NCBI GenBank assembly: GCA_040755295.1
Contig: JBFMBK010000001.1
Location: 1-64,000, forward strand
DNA length: 64,000 nucleotides
Direction of reading: 5' to 3'
Source: Bacillota bacterium
Lineage (GTDB): Bacteria; Bacillota; Desulfotomaculia; Desulfotomaculales; Ammonificaceae
The notes under the pieces were generated by a model. That model did no database searches and was not told the DNA's origin. It saw only the letters and a program-made list of their open reading frames with translations. Made by a program: the position numbers and the translations under genes. Of the stretch, positions 33,392-41,668 are shown in pieces (within the stretch, counting starts at the first letter, position 1; the number at the start of each line of letters is the position of its first letter).

Positions 33392-33970
33392 GTGTTGACG
33401 CCAGAGCTGTTAAAAGAAGCGGCAGATTTGCACCAGCGCGGGGTTGCGGGTGACAAGGAAGCGGTCAAAAAGGCGCATAGTCTGCTGAAGAAAATCCGCA
33501 ATTCTGCCCCGCGAAACGAAGTTGTAGAGGCTTATTTCGGCAGTGCAACCGCGCTCTTAGGCCGCGACTCCCTTGATCCCAACGAAAGATTCAAAAAGGC
33601 CAAAAAGGGCCTTAAGATCCTTGACGAAGCCGTATCCAACGTTCCCGACAATACGGAAGTGCGTACCGTAAGGGCTTACGTCTGTTACCGCCTCCCGGAG
33701 AATTTTTTCCACCGTACCGCCACCGCTATTGAAGATTTCAGTTACCTGGCCTCACGCTACGAGAAAGACCCGAAGGTGTTTTCAGAGGCCTTTTACTGCC
33801 GGATCCTTTACGATTTAGGGGCTTCGTACAAACGCCTGGGCCGGAAACAGGAGGCGGAGTCAACCTGGCGGAAGCTCATGTCCAGGACAAAGGATGACAA
33901 GTACAGACAGCTTCTTAAGCAGGAAGGAATGCAGGCGCCTGAACCGCCCGGAGAAGAAAATGTCTCTTAG
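33392..33970 (+). CDS. One-module paralogue of the TPR-like operon-head protein
   Basis: A 192-residue protein starting at GTG 33392 with GGAGGA 5 bases upstream. It is a single copy of the ~190-residue module of the protein at 15241 and is closest to its first module (shared EAYFGSATALLGRDSLDPNE-like text, then LRAYVCYRLPEN-like and LYDLGASYKRLGRK). DNA similarity between the two is high, so duplication is fairly recent. No signal peptide. The amidase gene follows after 76 bp on the same strand. Confidence 0.75.
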   Translation: MLTPELLKEAADLHQRGVAGDKEAVKKAHSLLKKIRNSAPRNEVVEAYFGSATALLGRDSLDPNERFKKAKKGLKILDEAVSNVPDNTEVRTVRAYVCYRLPENFFHRTATAIEDFSYLASRYEKDPKVFSEAFYCRILYDLGASYKRLGRKQEAESTWRKLMSRTKDDKYRQLLKQEGMQAPEPPGEENVS

Positions 33971-34046
33971 ATAGGTTCTTTTGCACAACCTGGCCGCAAA
34001 CCGCGTAGTATGCAACCGAATATAAAGGCGTACGAGGAGGGAAGGC

Positions 34047-35447
34047 GTGAATGACATCATCTGTGCTCCGGCCGCGGCCCTGGCGGACTTAATCCGCAGC
34101 GGGAAACTCTCTTCCGAAGAGGTTGTTGACGCTCACCTGCGGCGGATAGAACAGGTAAACCCGGAGCTTAACGCGGTCGTTCAGTTGACCGCGGATGCGG
34201 CCCGCGTTAACGCCCGCGAAGCTGACGCCGATCTCTGCAGGGGGACGGTCAGGGGGCCGCTTCACGGTGTACCCGTAACCATTAAGGACGCCTTTGAGAC
34301 GGCGGGTGTTGTTTCCACCGGCGGCACTGAAGGGCGCCGTTCCTTTGTACCGTACCGGGATGCGACTGCGGTCGCGCGCCTGCGCGCCGCCGGAGCGATT
34401 GTGCTGGGCAAAACGAACGTTCCGGAATTAAGCCTTGTTTATGAAACGGATAACCTTGTTTACGGAAGGACGAAGAATCCTTATGATCCCGCACGCGCCC
34501 CGGGTGGGAGCAGCGGCGGCGAAGCGGCTATTATCGCCGCCGGCGGGTCGCCCTTGGGCCTGGGAAGCGACACCGCCGGAAGTGTGCGCGTACCGGCCCA
34601 TTTCTGCGGCGTTGCCGGGATAAAGACAACAACAGGACTCGTCCCGATGACGGGGCACTTTCCCTATAACGTTTGGGTGACGGAATGGCTGTCGGCGGCC
34701 GGGGTGTTGTCAAGGTATGTGGAGGACCTGGCTCTGGTCCTTCCGATTATCGCGGGGGTGGATTGGCGTGATCCGGCCGTGGTGCCGGTATTGCTCGGTA
34801 ATCCCGGGAATGTGGATCTGAGGAGCTTAAGGGCGGCTTTTTTTACGGATAACGGGCTGGCGGTTCCCACACCCGAAACAGTTACAGCGGTTAAAGCCGC
34901 GGCGAAGGCATTGTCGGATGCGGGGGTGGAAGTCCAGGAAGCCCGGCCCGAGGGAATCGAGCAGTCCCATGAATTAATGCGGCAAATACTTGGCGCCGAC
35001 GGCGGCGCCGGGCTCCGTATGGTGCTTGAGATGGCCGGGACGACGAAGACTCACCCTCTGACAAAACGGGTGCTTGCTTCGATGCGGTCTTCCACCCTAT
35101 CCCTGGGTGAATTCAGCGGTCTGATGGTGCGGTGGTACTTTTACCGTAGCGCGATGCTGTCCTTTATGCAGAGATATGATGCGGTGCTTTGTCCCGTTTG
35201 TACGCACCCGGCCTTGCCCCACGGCGCTGCAGCAAAGAACGAAACGGCTCCCGCCTTTAGTTACGCAACGGCCTTCAACCTTACCGGGTGGCCCGCCGCA
35301 TCCGTTCGCGCCGGCGCTTCCCCCGAAGGTTTGCCCATCGGCGTGCAGGTCGCGGCCCGTCCCTGGCGGGAGGACGTTGCCCTGGCGGCGGCCCGGCAGA
35401 TCGAAACCACTTTAGGAGGCTGGCTGCCACCCGCTCTCACTAACTGA
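34047..35447 (+). CDS. Amidase-signature family enzyme
   Basis: A 466-residue amidase starting at GTG 34047, preceded by GAGGAGGGAAGGC. The catalytic triad of the family is visible: Lys in PVTIKDAFETAG, the cis-Ser in GGSSGGEAA, and Ser in GSDTAGSVRVPAHFCG. GatA is in the same family but no gatB or gatC is adjacent, so it is probably a stand-alone amidase that hydrolyses or transfers an amide. Its co-orientation with the sigma-K-preceded gene raises the possibility that it acts on products of the nearby aromatic pathway (weak inference). Confidence 0.85.
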   Translation: MNDIICAPAAALADLIRSGKLSSEEVVDAHLRRIEQVNPELNAVVQLTADAARVNAREADADLCRGTVRGPLHGVPVTIKDAFETAGVVSTGGTEGRRSFVPYRDATAVARLRAAGAIVLGKTNVPELSLVYETDNLVYGRTKNPYDPARAPGGSSGGEAAIIAAGGSPLGLGSDTAGSVRVPAHFCGVAGIKTTTGLVPMTGHFPYNVWVTEWLSAAGVLSRYVEDLALVLPIIAGVDWRDPAVVPVLLGNPGNVDLRSLRAAFFTDNGLAVPTPETVTAVKAAAKALSDAGVEVQEARPEGIEQSHELMRQILGADGGAGLRMVLEMAGTTKTHPLTKRVLASMRSSTLSLGEFSGLMVRWYFYRSAMLSFMQRYDAVLCPVCTHPALPHGAAAKNETAPAFSYATAFNLTGWPAASVRAGASPEGLPIGVQVAARPWREDVALAAARQIETTLGGWLPPALTN

Positions 35448-35542
35448 AAAAGAAGGTCCTTTAACACGCTCCTTCAAGCAAAAACGTCGCGGGTGAATAT
35501 GTGACACAAAATAAAATTATTGAGGCGGGGTGACCTTCACTA

Positions 35543-36250
35543 ATGGCGCCACACAGGGTTGTTATCACGCAGCCCACCTATCTGCCCTGGCTGGGTTATT
35601 TTAACCAGATGGCCTGCGCCGATACCTTTATTTTTCTGGACAGTGTGCAATTTGAAAAAAGCTCTTGGCAGCAGCGAAACAGGCTGAAGGGCCCTAACGG
35701 AGATTTTTGGCTGACAGTGCCGGTACTAACGAAAGGTCGAAGTCGGCAACTGATAAAGGATGTAGAAATAACGGATGAACGGTGGACGATGAAACACTTC
35801 AAGACAATGAAATACCTATACGCCAAGGCTCCGTTTTTCCGGGATGTAATTGATCTTTTTGCGGACATCTATCAGAAGCGGTGGGAAAAATTGATTGACC
35901 TGAACCTTGCAATTATTTTCATGCTGGCCGCTAAGCTCGGACTCTCGCCCAGGTTTCATCTCTCCTCCGAGTTAGGCGGGAAGGGAAAGAAAGTGGACCT
36001 GTTGATTCAATTATGTGAAAAAGTCGGCGCCACCCACTATATGTCCGGCCAGGCAGCCAAGGCTTATATTGACCAGGACAACCGGTTTGGAAACCACGGG
36101 ATAACCCTTGAATACCACGACTTTCCCCACCCGCGATACCCGCAGCTCCACGGGCCGTTTGTCAGCCACCTTTCCATGGTTGACGCGGTTATGAACGTCG
36201 GTTGGGCTCGCACACGGGAGCTAATAGACACAATAAGGGATGAGATATGA
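35543..36250 (+). CDS. WbqC-family protein of the polysaccharide locus
   Basis: A 235-residue WbqC-like protein (ITQPTYLPWLGYFNQMACAD at the start, FLDSVQFEKSSWQQRN, YMSGQAAKAYID later). WbqC proteins occur in O-antigen and capsule clusters and are thought to modify nucleotide-linked sugars, perhaps by amide bond formation. GGGGTGA lies ahead of the start. It overlaps the ATP-grasp gene by 4 bases (ATGA), which indicates translational coupling and a shared reaction. Confidence 0.85.
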   Translation: MAPHRVVITQPTYLPWLGYFNQMACADTFIFLDSVQFEKSSWQQRNRLKGPNGDFWLTVPVLTKGRSRQLIKDVEITDERWTMKHFKTMKYLYAKAPFFRDVIDLFADIYQKRWEKLIDLNLAIIFMLAAKLGLSPRFHLSSELGGKGKKVDLLIQLCEKVGATHYMSGQAAKAYIDQDNRFGNHGITLEYHDFPHPRYPQLHGPFVSHLSMVDAVMNVGWARTRELIDTIRDEI

Positions 36251-37215
36251 CCGTTAACGTCTTGATAACCGGGATGGGTCAGACAATCGGCATCGGTATC
36301 TTAAAAGCCCTAAGGATGTCGCGACTGAATTGTCGCCTTCTCGGCACGGATTGCGAGCGTAAATCGGCGGGTCTTTACATGGCTGATAAAGCCTTTGTCG
36401 TGCCGAAAGCCTCATCGGACGTACAGGAATATTTAAAAGAAATGGCCGCTATCTGCAGACGGGAAAGGGCGGATATAGTTTTCATCGGATCAGAACCGGA
36501 ACTGCTGATTTTTGCTCCCATAGCGGAAGAATTTACCCGGGAAACAGGTACCTGTGTAATGGTCAGTTCCGACAGCGTCATCAAGCGTATTACCGACAAA
36601 TGGGAACTGTTCAAGTTTTTATCGGGGGAAGGATTTCCGGTTCCCGAATCCATATTGCCGCTGGACGATAATTTGAATGCTTTCGCTGACCGACATGGTT
36701 TTCCACTGATTATTAAACCGAGACGGGGTTATGCTTCACGGAGTTTGCAGGTGATCACAAACCAAGAAGAGTTGCTTTTTTACTCCCGCACGCGTAAGGA
36801 CATTATCCTACAGGAGTATATAAAGCCGGACGACCAGGAGTACACCGTCGGCGTTTTCGTAACCCGCTCCGGCGAGAGCCGGGGTGCGATCGTGCTGCGC
36901 CGGGAGTTGGCGGCCGGGCTGACCTTCCGTGCCGAAGTAGCGCAAGACGAGGAAATAACCGTTTTATCCCGCCGAATTGCCGAACGCTCCGGAGTTATCG
37001 GCCCCTGTAACATTCAATTAAGGAGAAGTGAACAGGGTCCAAAGGTATTGGAGATAAACCCCAGGTTCTCCAGTACCGTCCCCATCCGGGCTTATTTCGG
37101 TTATAACGAACCCGCAATGGCCGTTGGACATTTCGTTCTGCAAAAAGAAATTACAGAGCCCCCAATCAAAAAAGGAGTCGCATTACGTTATTGGCAAGAA
37201 ATCTATCTACCATAA
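36247..37215 (+). CDS. ATP-grasp ligase
   Basis: A 322-residue ATP-grasp enzyme of the carbamoyl-phosphate-synthase-like branch: an N-terminal Rossmann part (VLITGMGQTIGIGILKAL), the ATP-binding FPLIIKPRRGYASRSL and ILQEYIKPDDQEYTVGVF, and the Mg-binding KVLEINPRFSS. It should join an acyl phosphate to an amine or similar nucleophile, in line with amide decoration of a sugar by the coupled WbqC protein. A decayed second ATP-grasp gene follows at 37231. Confidence 0.85.
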   Translation: MTVNVLITGMGQTIGIGILKALRMSRLNCRLLGTDCERKSAGLYMADKAFVVPKASSDVQEYLKEMAAICRRERADIVFIGSEPELLIFAPIAEEFTRETGTCVMVSSDSVIKRITDKWELFKFLSGEGFPVPESILPLDDNLNAFADRHGFPLIIKPRRGYASRSLQVITNQEELLFYSRTRKDIILQEYIKPDDQEYTVGVFVTRSGESRGAIVLRRELAAGLTFRAEVAQDEEITVLSRRIAERSGVIGPCNIQLRRSEQGPKVLEINPRFSSTVPIRAYFGYNEPAMAVGHFVLQKEITEPPIKKGVALRYWQEIYLP

Positions 37216-37230
37216 CAGGTGGTATACAAT

Positions 37231-38020
37231 GTGAACAAAAAAGGCATTAACGTTTTAATAACTGGAGCCGGAAGAAGAGTACCGATAATCAGGGCTTTCA
37301 AAAAAGTTCTAAGCGGTAATGGGGTTAAAGGCCGGGTAACATGCGTGGATATGGACCCGCTCTAACCTGCATAGACAAATTTGCTACTTTTCATTTTCTT
37401 TGCGCGCACGGCATCCCGACACCTAGAACTCTCTCCGGCGGTCTTCTCCCTGGCGAAAAACTCGATTTTCCTCTGATGGTCAAACCAGAACCGGCAAAGG
37501 AAGTATTAATTGCTTTAAAGTCGGCAACCTTTCCGAACTGGAATACTATCTCCAGGTCGTACCCGAACCGATCATCCAGCAATTTGCGCCGGGCAGGGAG
37601 TACACGGCGGACGTCATGTGCGACATGTCTAGTCGGGCCGTTATCGTAGTGCCGAGGGAAAGGATAGCAACCATCGCCGGTGTATCGCAGAAGGGCCGGA
37701 CAGAAAGAAACCGCGTTATTGAAGAACTCGCGGCTGAAATAAGCGCCAGGCTTAAAATCATTGGACCGGCAAACATCCAGTTCATGGTTGACGGCGCGAT
37801 ACCGCGGTGCATAGATACAAACCCAAGGCTGTCCGGGGGTATTCCGCTTTCTTTAGCCGCCGGTGCGGATTTTGCAGGTATGATGGTGGACCTGGCCCAG
37901 GGGAAAGACCTGCCGCCGGCCCTCGGCCGATTTGAGGAAGGATTGATAATGCTGCGTTACGACGAAAGCGTTTTTGTAAAGGAATGTCCGAACGGCTATG
38001 TACCGTGCAATCCTGTTTGA
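37231..38020 (+). pseudogene. Decayed second ATP-grasp gene
   Basis: GTG 37231 opens INVLITGAGRRVPIIRAFKK and stops at TAA 37363-37365 after VDMDPL. The text resumes in another frame (DKFATFHFLCAHGIPTPRTL, FPLMVKP) with some 80 residues of Rossmann/linker missing. At about 37485 the frame shifts again (KGSINCFKVGNLSELEYYL, PIIQQFAPGREYTADVMC), and the rest (MVDGAIPRCIDTNPRLSGG) runs to 38020. At least one internal deletion and one indel are needed, so the gene is dead unless the read has errors. The HAD gene starts inside its last codons. Confidence 0.8.
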
Positions 38021-38678
38021 CTTGGACGACACCCTTTACCCTTACAGCCGGTTTGTACTCGGCGGTCTCCGGAATGCGGCCCGTTACGCCGCCAAGCACC
38101 TCGGTATGGAAGAGAAAACGTTTTTTTGCGCCTGCCGCCAGGAATGGCTGTTTCAGGGAAACTCGGGCAGGATCTTCGACAGTGTTCTGGCTTCCCTTGG
38201 ACTGCCTCTTACCGCAGTTCCCTATCTTGTACAGGCTTTTCGCAACCAGGATAAACTCCGGCTTTACCCGGACGCAAAAGAGTTTCTGGACGCAATGCGG
38301 GGGAAAGCCGCATTGGGTGTGATTACCGACGGGCTTGCCTGGGTGCAGAAGCGTAAAATCGAAGCCTTGGACGCAAACCGTTACTTCCAAACCATAGTTT
38401 ATTCGGATGATTACGGCAGGGACAACTGGAAGCCGAGTATTATTCCCTACCTTATGGCGTGGCAAAGGTTGGGTTTCCCCACTCCCAAATCGGTGGTTTA
38501 TATAGGCGACAACCCATACCGGGATTTTACGGGAGCCAAAAGACTCGGTTTTTATACCCTGCGCCTGGTCCGCGGGCAGTACCGCAGCGTCCGGGTGCAC
38601 GAAGCACAGGATGCCCACGATGTGTTTAGTTCCTTCAGGGAGGTCTTCGGGAAATTAAAGCTGTCTCCCGTTAATTAA
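37998..38678 (+). CDS. HAD-superfamily hydrolase
   Basis: A 226-residue HAD phosphatase. Motif I is LFDLDDTLYPY, motif II is GVITDGLAWVQ, motif III includes KPS, and motif IV is VYIGDNPYRDFTGA. The cap helix insert is in the first third. It probably dephosphorylates a sugar phosphate or related intermediate in this locus. It overlaps the decayed ATP-grasp gene by 23 bases, so its translation once depended on that reading. Confidence 0.85.
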   Translation: MYRAILFDLDDTLYPYSRFVLGGLRNAARYAAKHLGMEEKTFFCACRQEWLFQGNSGRIFDSVLASLGLPLTAVPYLVQAFRNQDKLRLYPDAKEFLDAMRGKAALGVITDGLAWVQKRKIEALDANRYFQTIVYSDDYGRDNWKPSIIPYLMAWQRLGFPTPKSVVYIGDNPYRDFTGAKRLGFYTLRLVRGQYRSVRVHEAQDAHDVFSSFREVFGKLKLSPVN

Positions 38679-38692
38679 TCGAAGGAGGAAGC

Positions 38693-39331
38693 ATTATAAC
38701 TCTCGGTCAAGCCGTTATAAAACGCTTAGTAGATTTGCTCTGCGCTTTCGTCGGGCTGATTGTTCTCTTCCCAGTGATAATACTTGTTTCGCTCGTGGTC
38801 CTCATTGACTCGGGTAGGCCGATTCTTTTCATCCAGGAAAGAATCGGCTTGCACGGGCGGCTCTTTAACTGCTATAAGTTTAGAACCATGAAAACCGGTG
38901 CCGCCATGCTCTTCAACGATGACGGCTCCACATTGGTGTCTAAGTACGATCCCCGGGTGACGAGGGTAGGCCGGTTGCTGAGACGGTTTCATATTGACGA
39001 ATTGCCCCAGTTGTGGAATATTATCTTGGGCCAGATGAGCCTGGTGGGCCCGCGGCCGGACCTACCCCACTTCTGGGGGGTTTACGATTCGGCGCAAAGA
39101 CGGCGGTTTACGGTAAAACCCGGGATGACCGGCCTGGCCCAGATCAATCAACGTAACGCTCCGACGGTCGACGAGAGAGTCTCTTACGACCTGGAATACG
39201 TAACAGGGTATTCCCTCTGGCTTGACTTGAAAATTTTATTGAAAACTCTGGCTGTAATCTTGGACGGCTCGAGTGCGCATGATGGATATATGAACAGGGA
39301 AAGTGGTTCAGAAGGGTACCGGGGGATGTAA
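38693..39331 (+). CDS. Undecaprenyl-phosphate sugar-1-phosphate transferase (initiating transferase)
   Basis: About 212 residues, with the C-terminal catalytic domain of WcaJ/WbaP-type enzymes: one N-terminal membrane segment, then SGRPILFIQERIGLHG, FRTMKTGA, RLLRRFHIDELPQLWNI, MSLVGPRPD, and KPGMTGLAQIN. It transfers a sugar-1-phosphate to undecaprenyl phosphate to start the repeat unit. No ATG, GTG or TTG fits the AAGGAGG at 38682-38688; the first TTG (38735) lies within the membrane segment. ATT 38693 or ATA 38696 is therefore the likely start and restores the normal KRLVDLL N-terminus. Confidence 0.85.
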   Translation: MITLGQAVIKRLVDLLCAFVGLIVLFPVIILVSLVVLIDSGRPILFIQERIGLHGRLFNCYKFRTMKTGAAMLFNDDGSTLVSKYDPRVTRVGRLLRRFHIDELPQLWNIILGQMSLVGPRPDLPHFWGVYDSAQRRRFTVKPGMTGLAQINQRNAPTVDERVSYDLEYVTGYSLWLDLKILLKTLAVILDGSSAHDGYMNRESGSEGYRGM

Positions 39332-39347
39332 TATAAGATGTAAGTGA

Positions 39348-40484
39348 CTAACGATTAAGTAGTTGTATATAAGCATTAATGGTCTCTGCCGTCATCCTCC
39401 GGGCGTTAAAAACCTCCTCAACCAGGCGCCGCCCTTTTTCCCCCATAACTTTTACCGCTTCTGTTCTATCTGCCATCTTTAAAACGGCTTCGCCCACGGC
39501 GGCTGGGTCTTTGGGAGGTACAAGGTATCCTGTCTCGCCGTGTTGAACGACCTCCCTCGAGCCCTTAATATCCGTGGCAACGACAGGTTTAGCCATCGCC
39601 ATGGCTTCCAGTATGGAAATGGGCAACCCTTCCCATAAAGAAGTAAGAACGAAAACATCCATCGCGGCCAGAAGTTCCGGTACGTCGGTACGGTGCCCGC
39701 AAACCATGATCCGATCCGCCTGCCGGGATTGTCGGATCAACAGTTCCGCCCGATCTCTAAGGGGGCCGTCCCCGACCATGATAAATCTCATACCCGGTCT
39801 GCGGGCTAGAAGGTAGAGAGCGGCAGCCACAAAATCCATCGGCGCTTTTTGGGGGGCAAGCCTGGCGACCGTTCCCACCAGAAGTTCCTCTTCCCCAACC
39901 CCTAACTCTCTGCGCTTTTTGAGACGGTCAAAAGGCCGGTCGAAAGGGGAGGTGTCAATGCCGTTGTGAATTGTGATAACTCTGTCAGGGCCAACGATAC
40001 CGGAATTGACAGCCTCTAACCGGTCCTCGTTATTGACGGAAATCAGCAGGTCAGCCCACCGGGCTGCCGTTTTTTCGAGGCGGGTGTAAAACAATTTCGC
40101 CAGGCGGGAACTCTCATTATGAAAAGCAAAACCGTGCACTGTGTGCACCGCCGGTACGCCTGTTATTCTTGCGGCCAGGCGGCCAAGGAAGCCCCCCTTT
40201 GAAGTATGGGTGTGCACAAGATCGTAACGGCCCGCGCGTATTATCCGGATCAACTGAAGCAGGGCTCCGAGTTCGTTCCATGGCCTTATCTCCCGCCGCA
40301 TGGCGGGTACAGGAAAAACGGTGTAACCGGAATCTTTCACGGCGGCAAGGGTTAACCCCGGAGTTCCCGCAAAATGCGCTTCACTTCCTTGATTCCGGAT
40401 GGCTCGCATGAGGGTCAGCAGATACGTGGAGCCGCCGCCATATTCGGACCCGCAACCGATTTGAAGGACCTTAAAACGGTTCAT
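39348..40484 (-). CDS. Glycosyltransferase family 4
   Basis: A 378-residue GT-B retaining glycosyltransferase: GCGSEYGGGSTYLL at the start, NGIDTSPF, VGTVARLAPQKAPMDF, and the EX7E motif region SLWEGLPISILEAMAMAKPVVAT. It overlaps the aminotransferase gene stop by 4 bases (ATGA) and is coupled to it. It is last in the minus-strand operon that starts near 51005 or 47378, and adds a sugar to the lipid-linked repeat unit on the cytosolic side. The acceptor cannot be read from sequence. Confidence 0.88.
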   Translation of the reverse strand: MNRFKVLQIGCGSEYGGGSTYLLTLMRAIRNQGSEAHFAGTPGLTLAAVKDSGYTVFPVPAMRREIRPWNELGALLQLIRIIRAGRYDLVHTHTSKGGFLGRLAARITGVPAVHTVHGFAFHNESSRLAKLFYTRLEKTAARWADLLISVNNEDRLEAVNSGIVGPDRVITIHNGIDTSPFDRPFDRLKKRRELGVGEEELLVGTVARLAPQKAPMDFVAAALYLLARRPGMRFIMVGDGPLRDRAELLIRQSRQADRIMVCGHRTDVPELLAAMDVFVLTSLWEGLPISILEAMAMAKPVVATDIKGSREVVQHGETGYLVPPKDPAAVGEAVLKMADRTEAVKVMGEKGRRLVEEVFNARRMTAETINAYIQLLNR

Positions 40485-41668
40485 GGATGCACCTTCCCAG
40501 CCATCCCGGTATGTTTGGGCAATATCTCTCTCACGGCGTTGATGACTTTTCCCACATCATCTCTCGTCATTTTAGGGTACAGGGGTAGGGAGACCAGCTT
40601 CTGATAGGCGCCCTCGGCCGCCGGGAAGTCTCCTTCTTTGTAGCCGTAAGCAGTTGCGTAGTACGGATGAAGATGAACCGGGATGAAATGAACGCTGGTT
40701 CCGATGCCCTTGCGCCGGAGTTCTTCGATAAACATTTGGCGGGACAGACCCGCTTGCTTTTCGTCAATCTGGACTACGTAAAGGTGCCAGGCATGGCGCC
40801 CTTCTTCATCAGCGCACGGCAGGATAATGCCGTCCAACCCTTTCAGGCCTTCGTTATACGCCCGGGCATACTCCTCGCGTATTCTCTGCATATCCGCGAG
40901 CCGCTCCAACTGCCTGAGACCGAGGGAGGCTTGCAGATCGGTCATATTGAACTTGTAACCCGGCAGTAAGACACGGTAGTACCACGAACCCTTGGCGGTG
41001 TACCGCTTCCAGGCGTCCGTATCCATGCCATGAAGGCTTAAGAGCCGCACCTTATGCGCCAATTCGGCATCGTCGGTGGTGAGCATTCCCCCTTCGCCCG
41101 TAGATAAATTCTTCGTGACGTAAAAGCTGAAGGCCGTTGCGTCGCCTATGCTGCCGACCATGCGGTCTTTATAGCGGGTGTAAACCGCGTGCGCGGCGTC
41201 TTCCAGAACCTTTAAGCCATGCGTTGCGGCCAGTTCGAGAATGCGGTCCATTTCACAGGCCCGGCCTGCATAATGAACGGGTAAGATTGCTTTGGTCCGC
41301 GGGGAAATTTTTTGCGCGATTTCATCAGGGTGGATGTTCAGGGTTTTCGGACAAATATCCGCGAAGACCGGTACAGCTCCGGTGTGCACGACTACGTTGG
41401 CCGTCGCCGCGAAGGTCAGCGGGGAGGTTATAACCTCATCGCCGGGGCCGATTTCCATTGCTTTTAACGCCAAAAACATACCCGCTGTGCAGGAATTAAC
41501 CGCCACAGCAAATTTACTGCCGACAAAGGAGGCGAACCGTTCTTCGAACAGCGCGCATTTCGGTCCACGGCTCAACCAGCCGGAATTCAACGTGTCAATA
41601 ACCTCCAACAGTTCTTCCTCACCGATAAACGGTTTCGCGTAAGGCAGATAATCTTCACTTTTGAGCAT
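40481..41668 (-). CDS. DegT/DnrJ/EryC1 PLP-dependent sugar aminotransferase
   Basis: A 395-residue aminotransferase. The PLP Lys is in FSFYVTKNLSTGEGGM (~residue 187), VLEDAAHAVYTRYK holds the PLP Asp, and NSCTAGMFLALKAMEIGPG is the cofactor-phosphate region. It aminates a keto-sugar nucleotide, most likely the product of the dehydratase encoded immediately upstream, whose stop overlaps this start (TAATG). A 4-amino-4,6-dideoxy sugar like bacillosamine is the usual product of this pair. Confidence 0.9.
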   Translation of the reverse strand: MLKSEDYLPYAKPFIGEEELLEVIDTLNSGWLSRGPKCALFEERFASFVGSKFAVAVNSCTAGMFLALKAMEIGPGDEVITSPLTFAATANVVVHTGAVPVFADICPKTLNIHPDEIAQKISPRTKAILPVHYAGRACEMDRILELAATHGLKVLEDAAHAVYTRYKDRMVGSIGDATAFSFYVTKNLSTGEGGMLTTDDAELAHKVRLLSLHGMDTDAWKRYTAKGSWYYRVLLPGYKFNMTDLQASLGLRQLERLADMQRIREEYARAYNEGLKGLDGIILPCADEEGRHAWHLYVVQIDEKQAGLSRQMFIEELRRKGIGTSVHFIPVHLHPYYATAYGYKEGDFPAAEGAYQKLVSLPLYPKMTRDDVGKVINAVREILPKHTGMAGKVHP

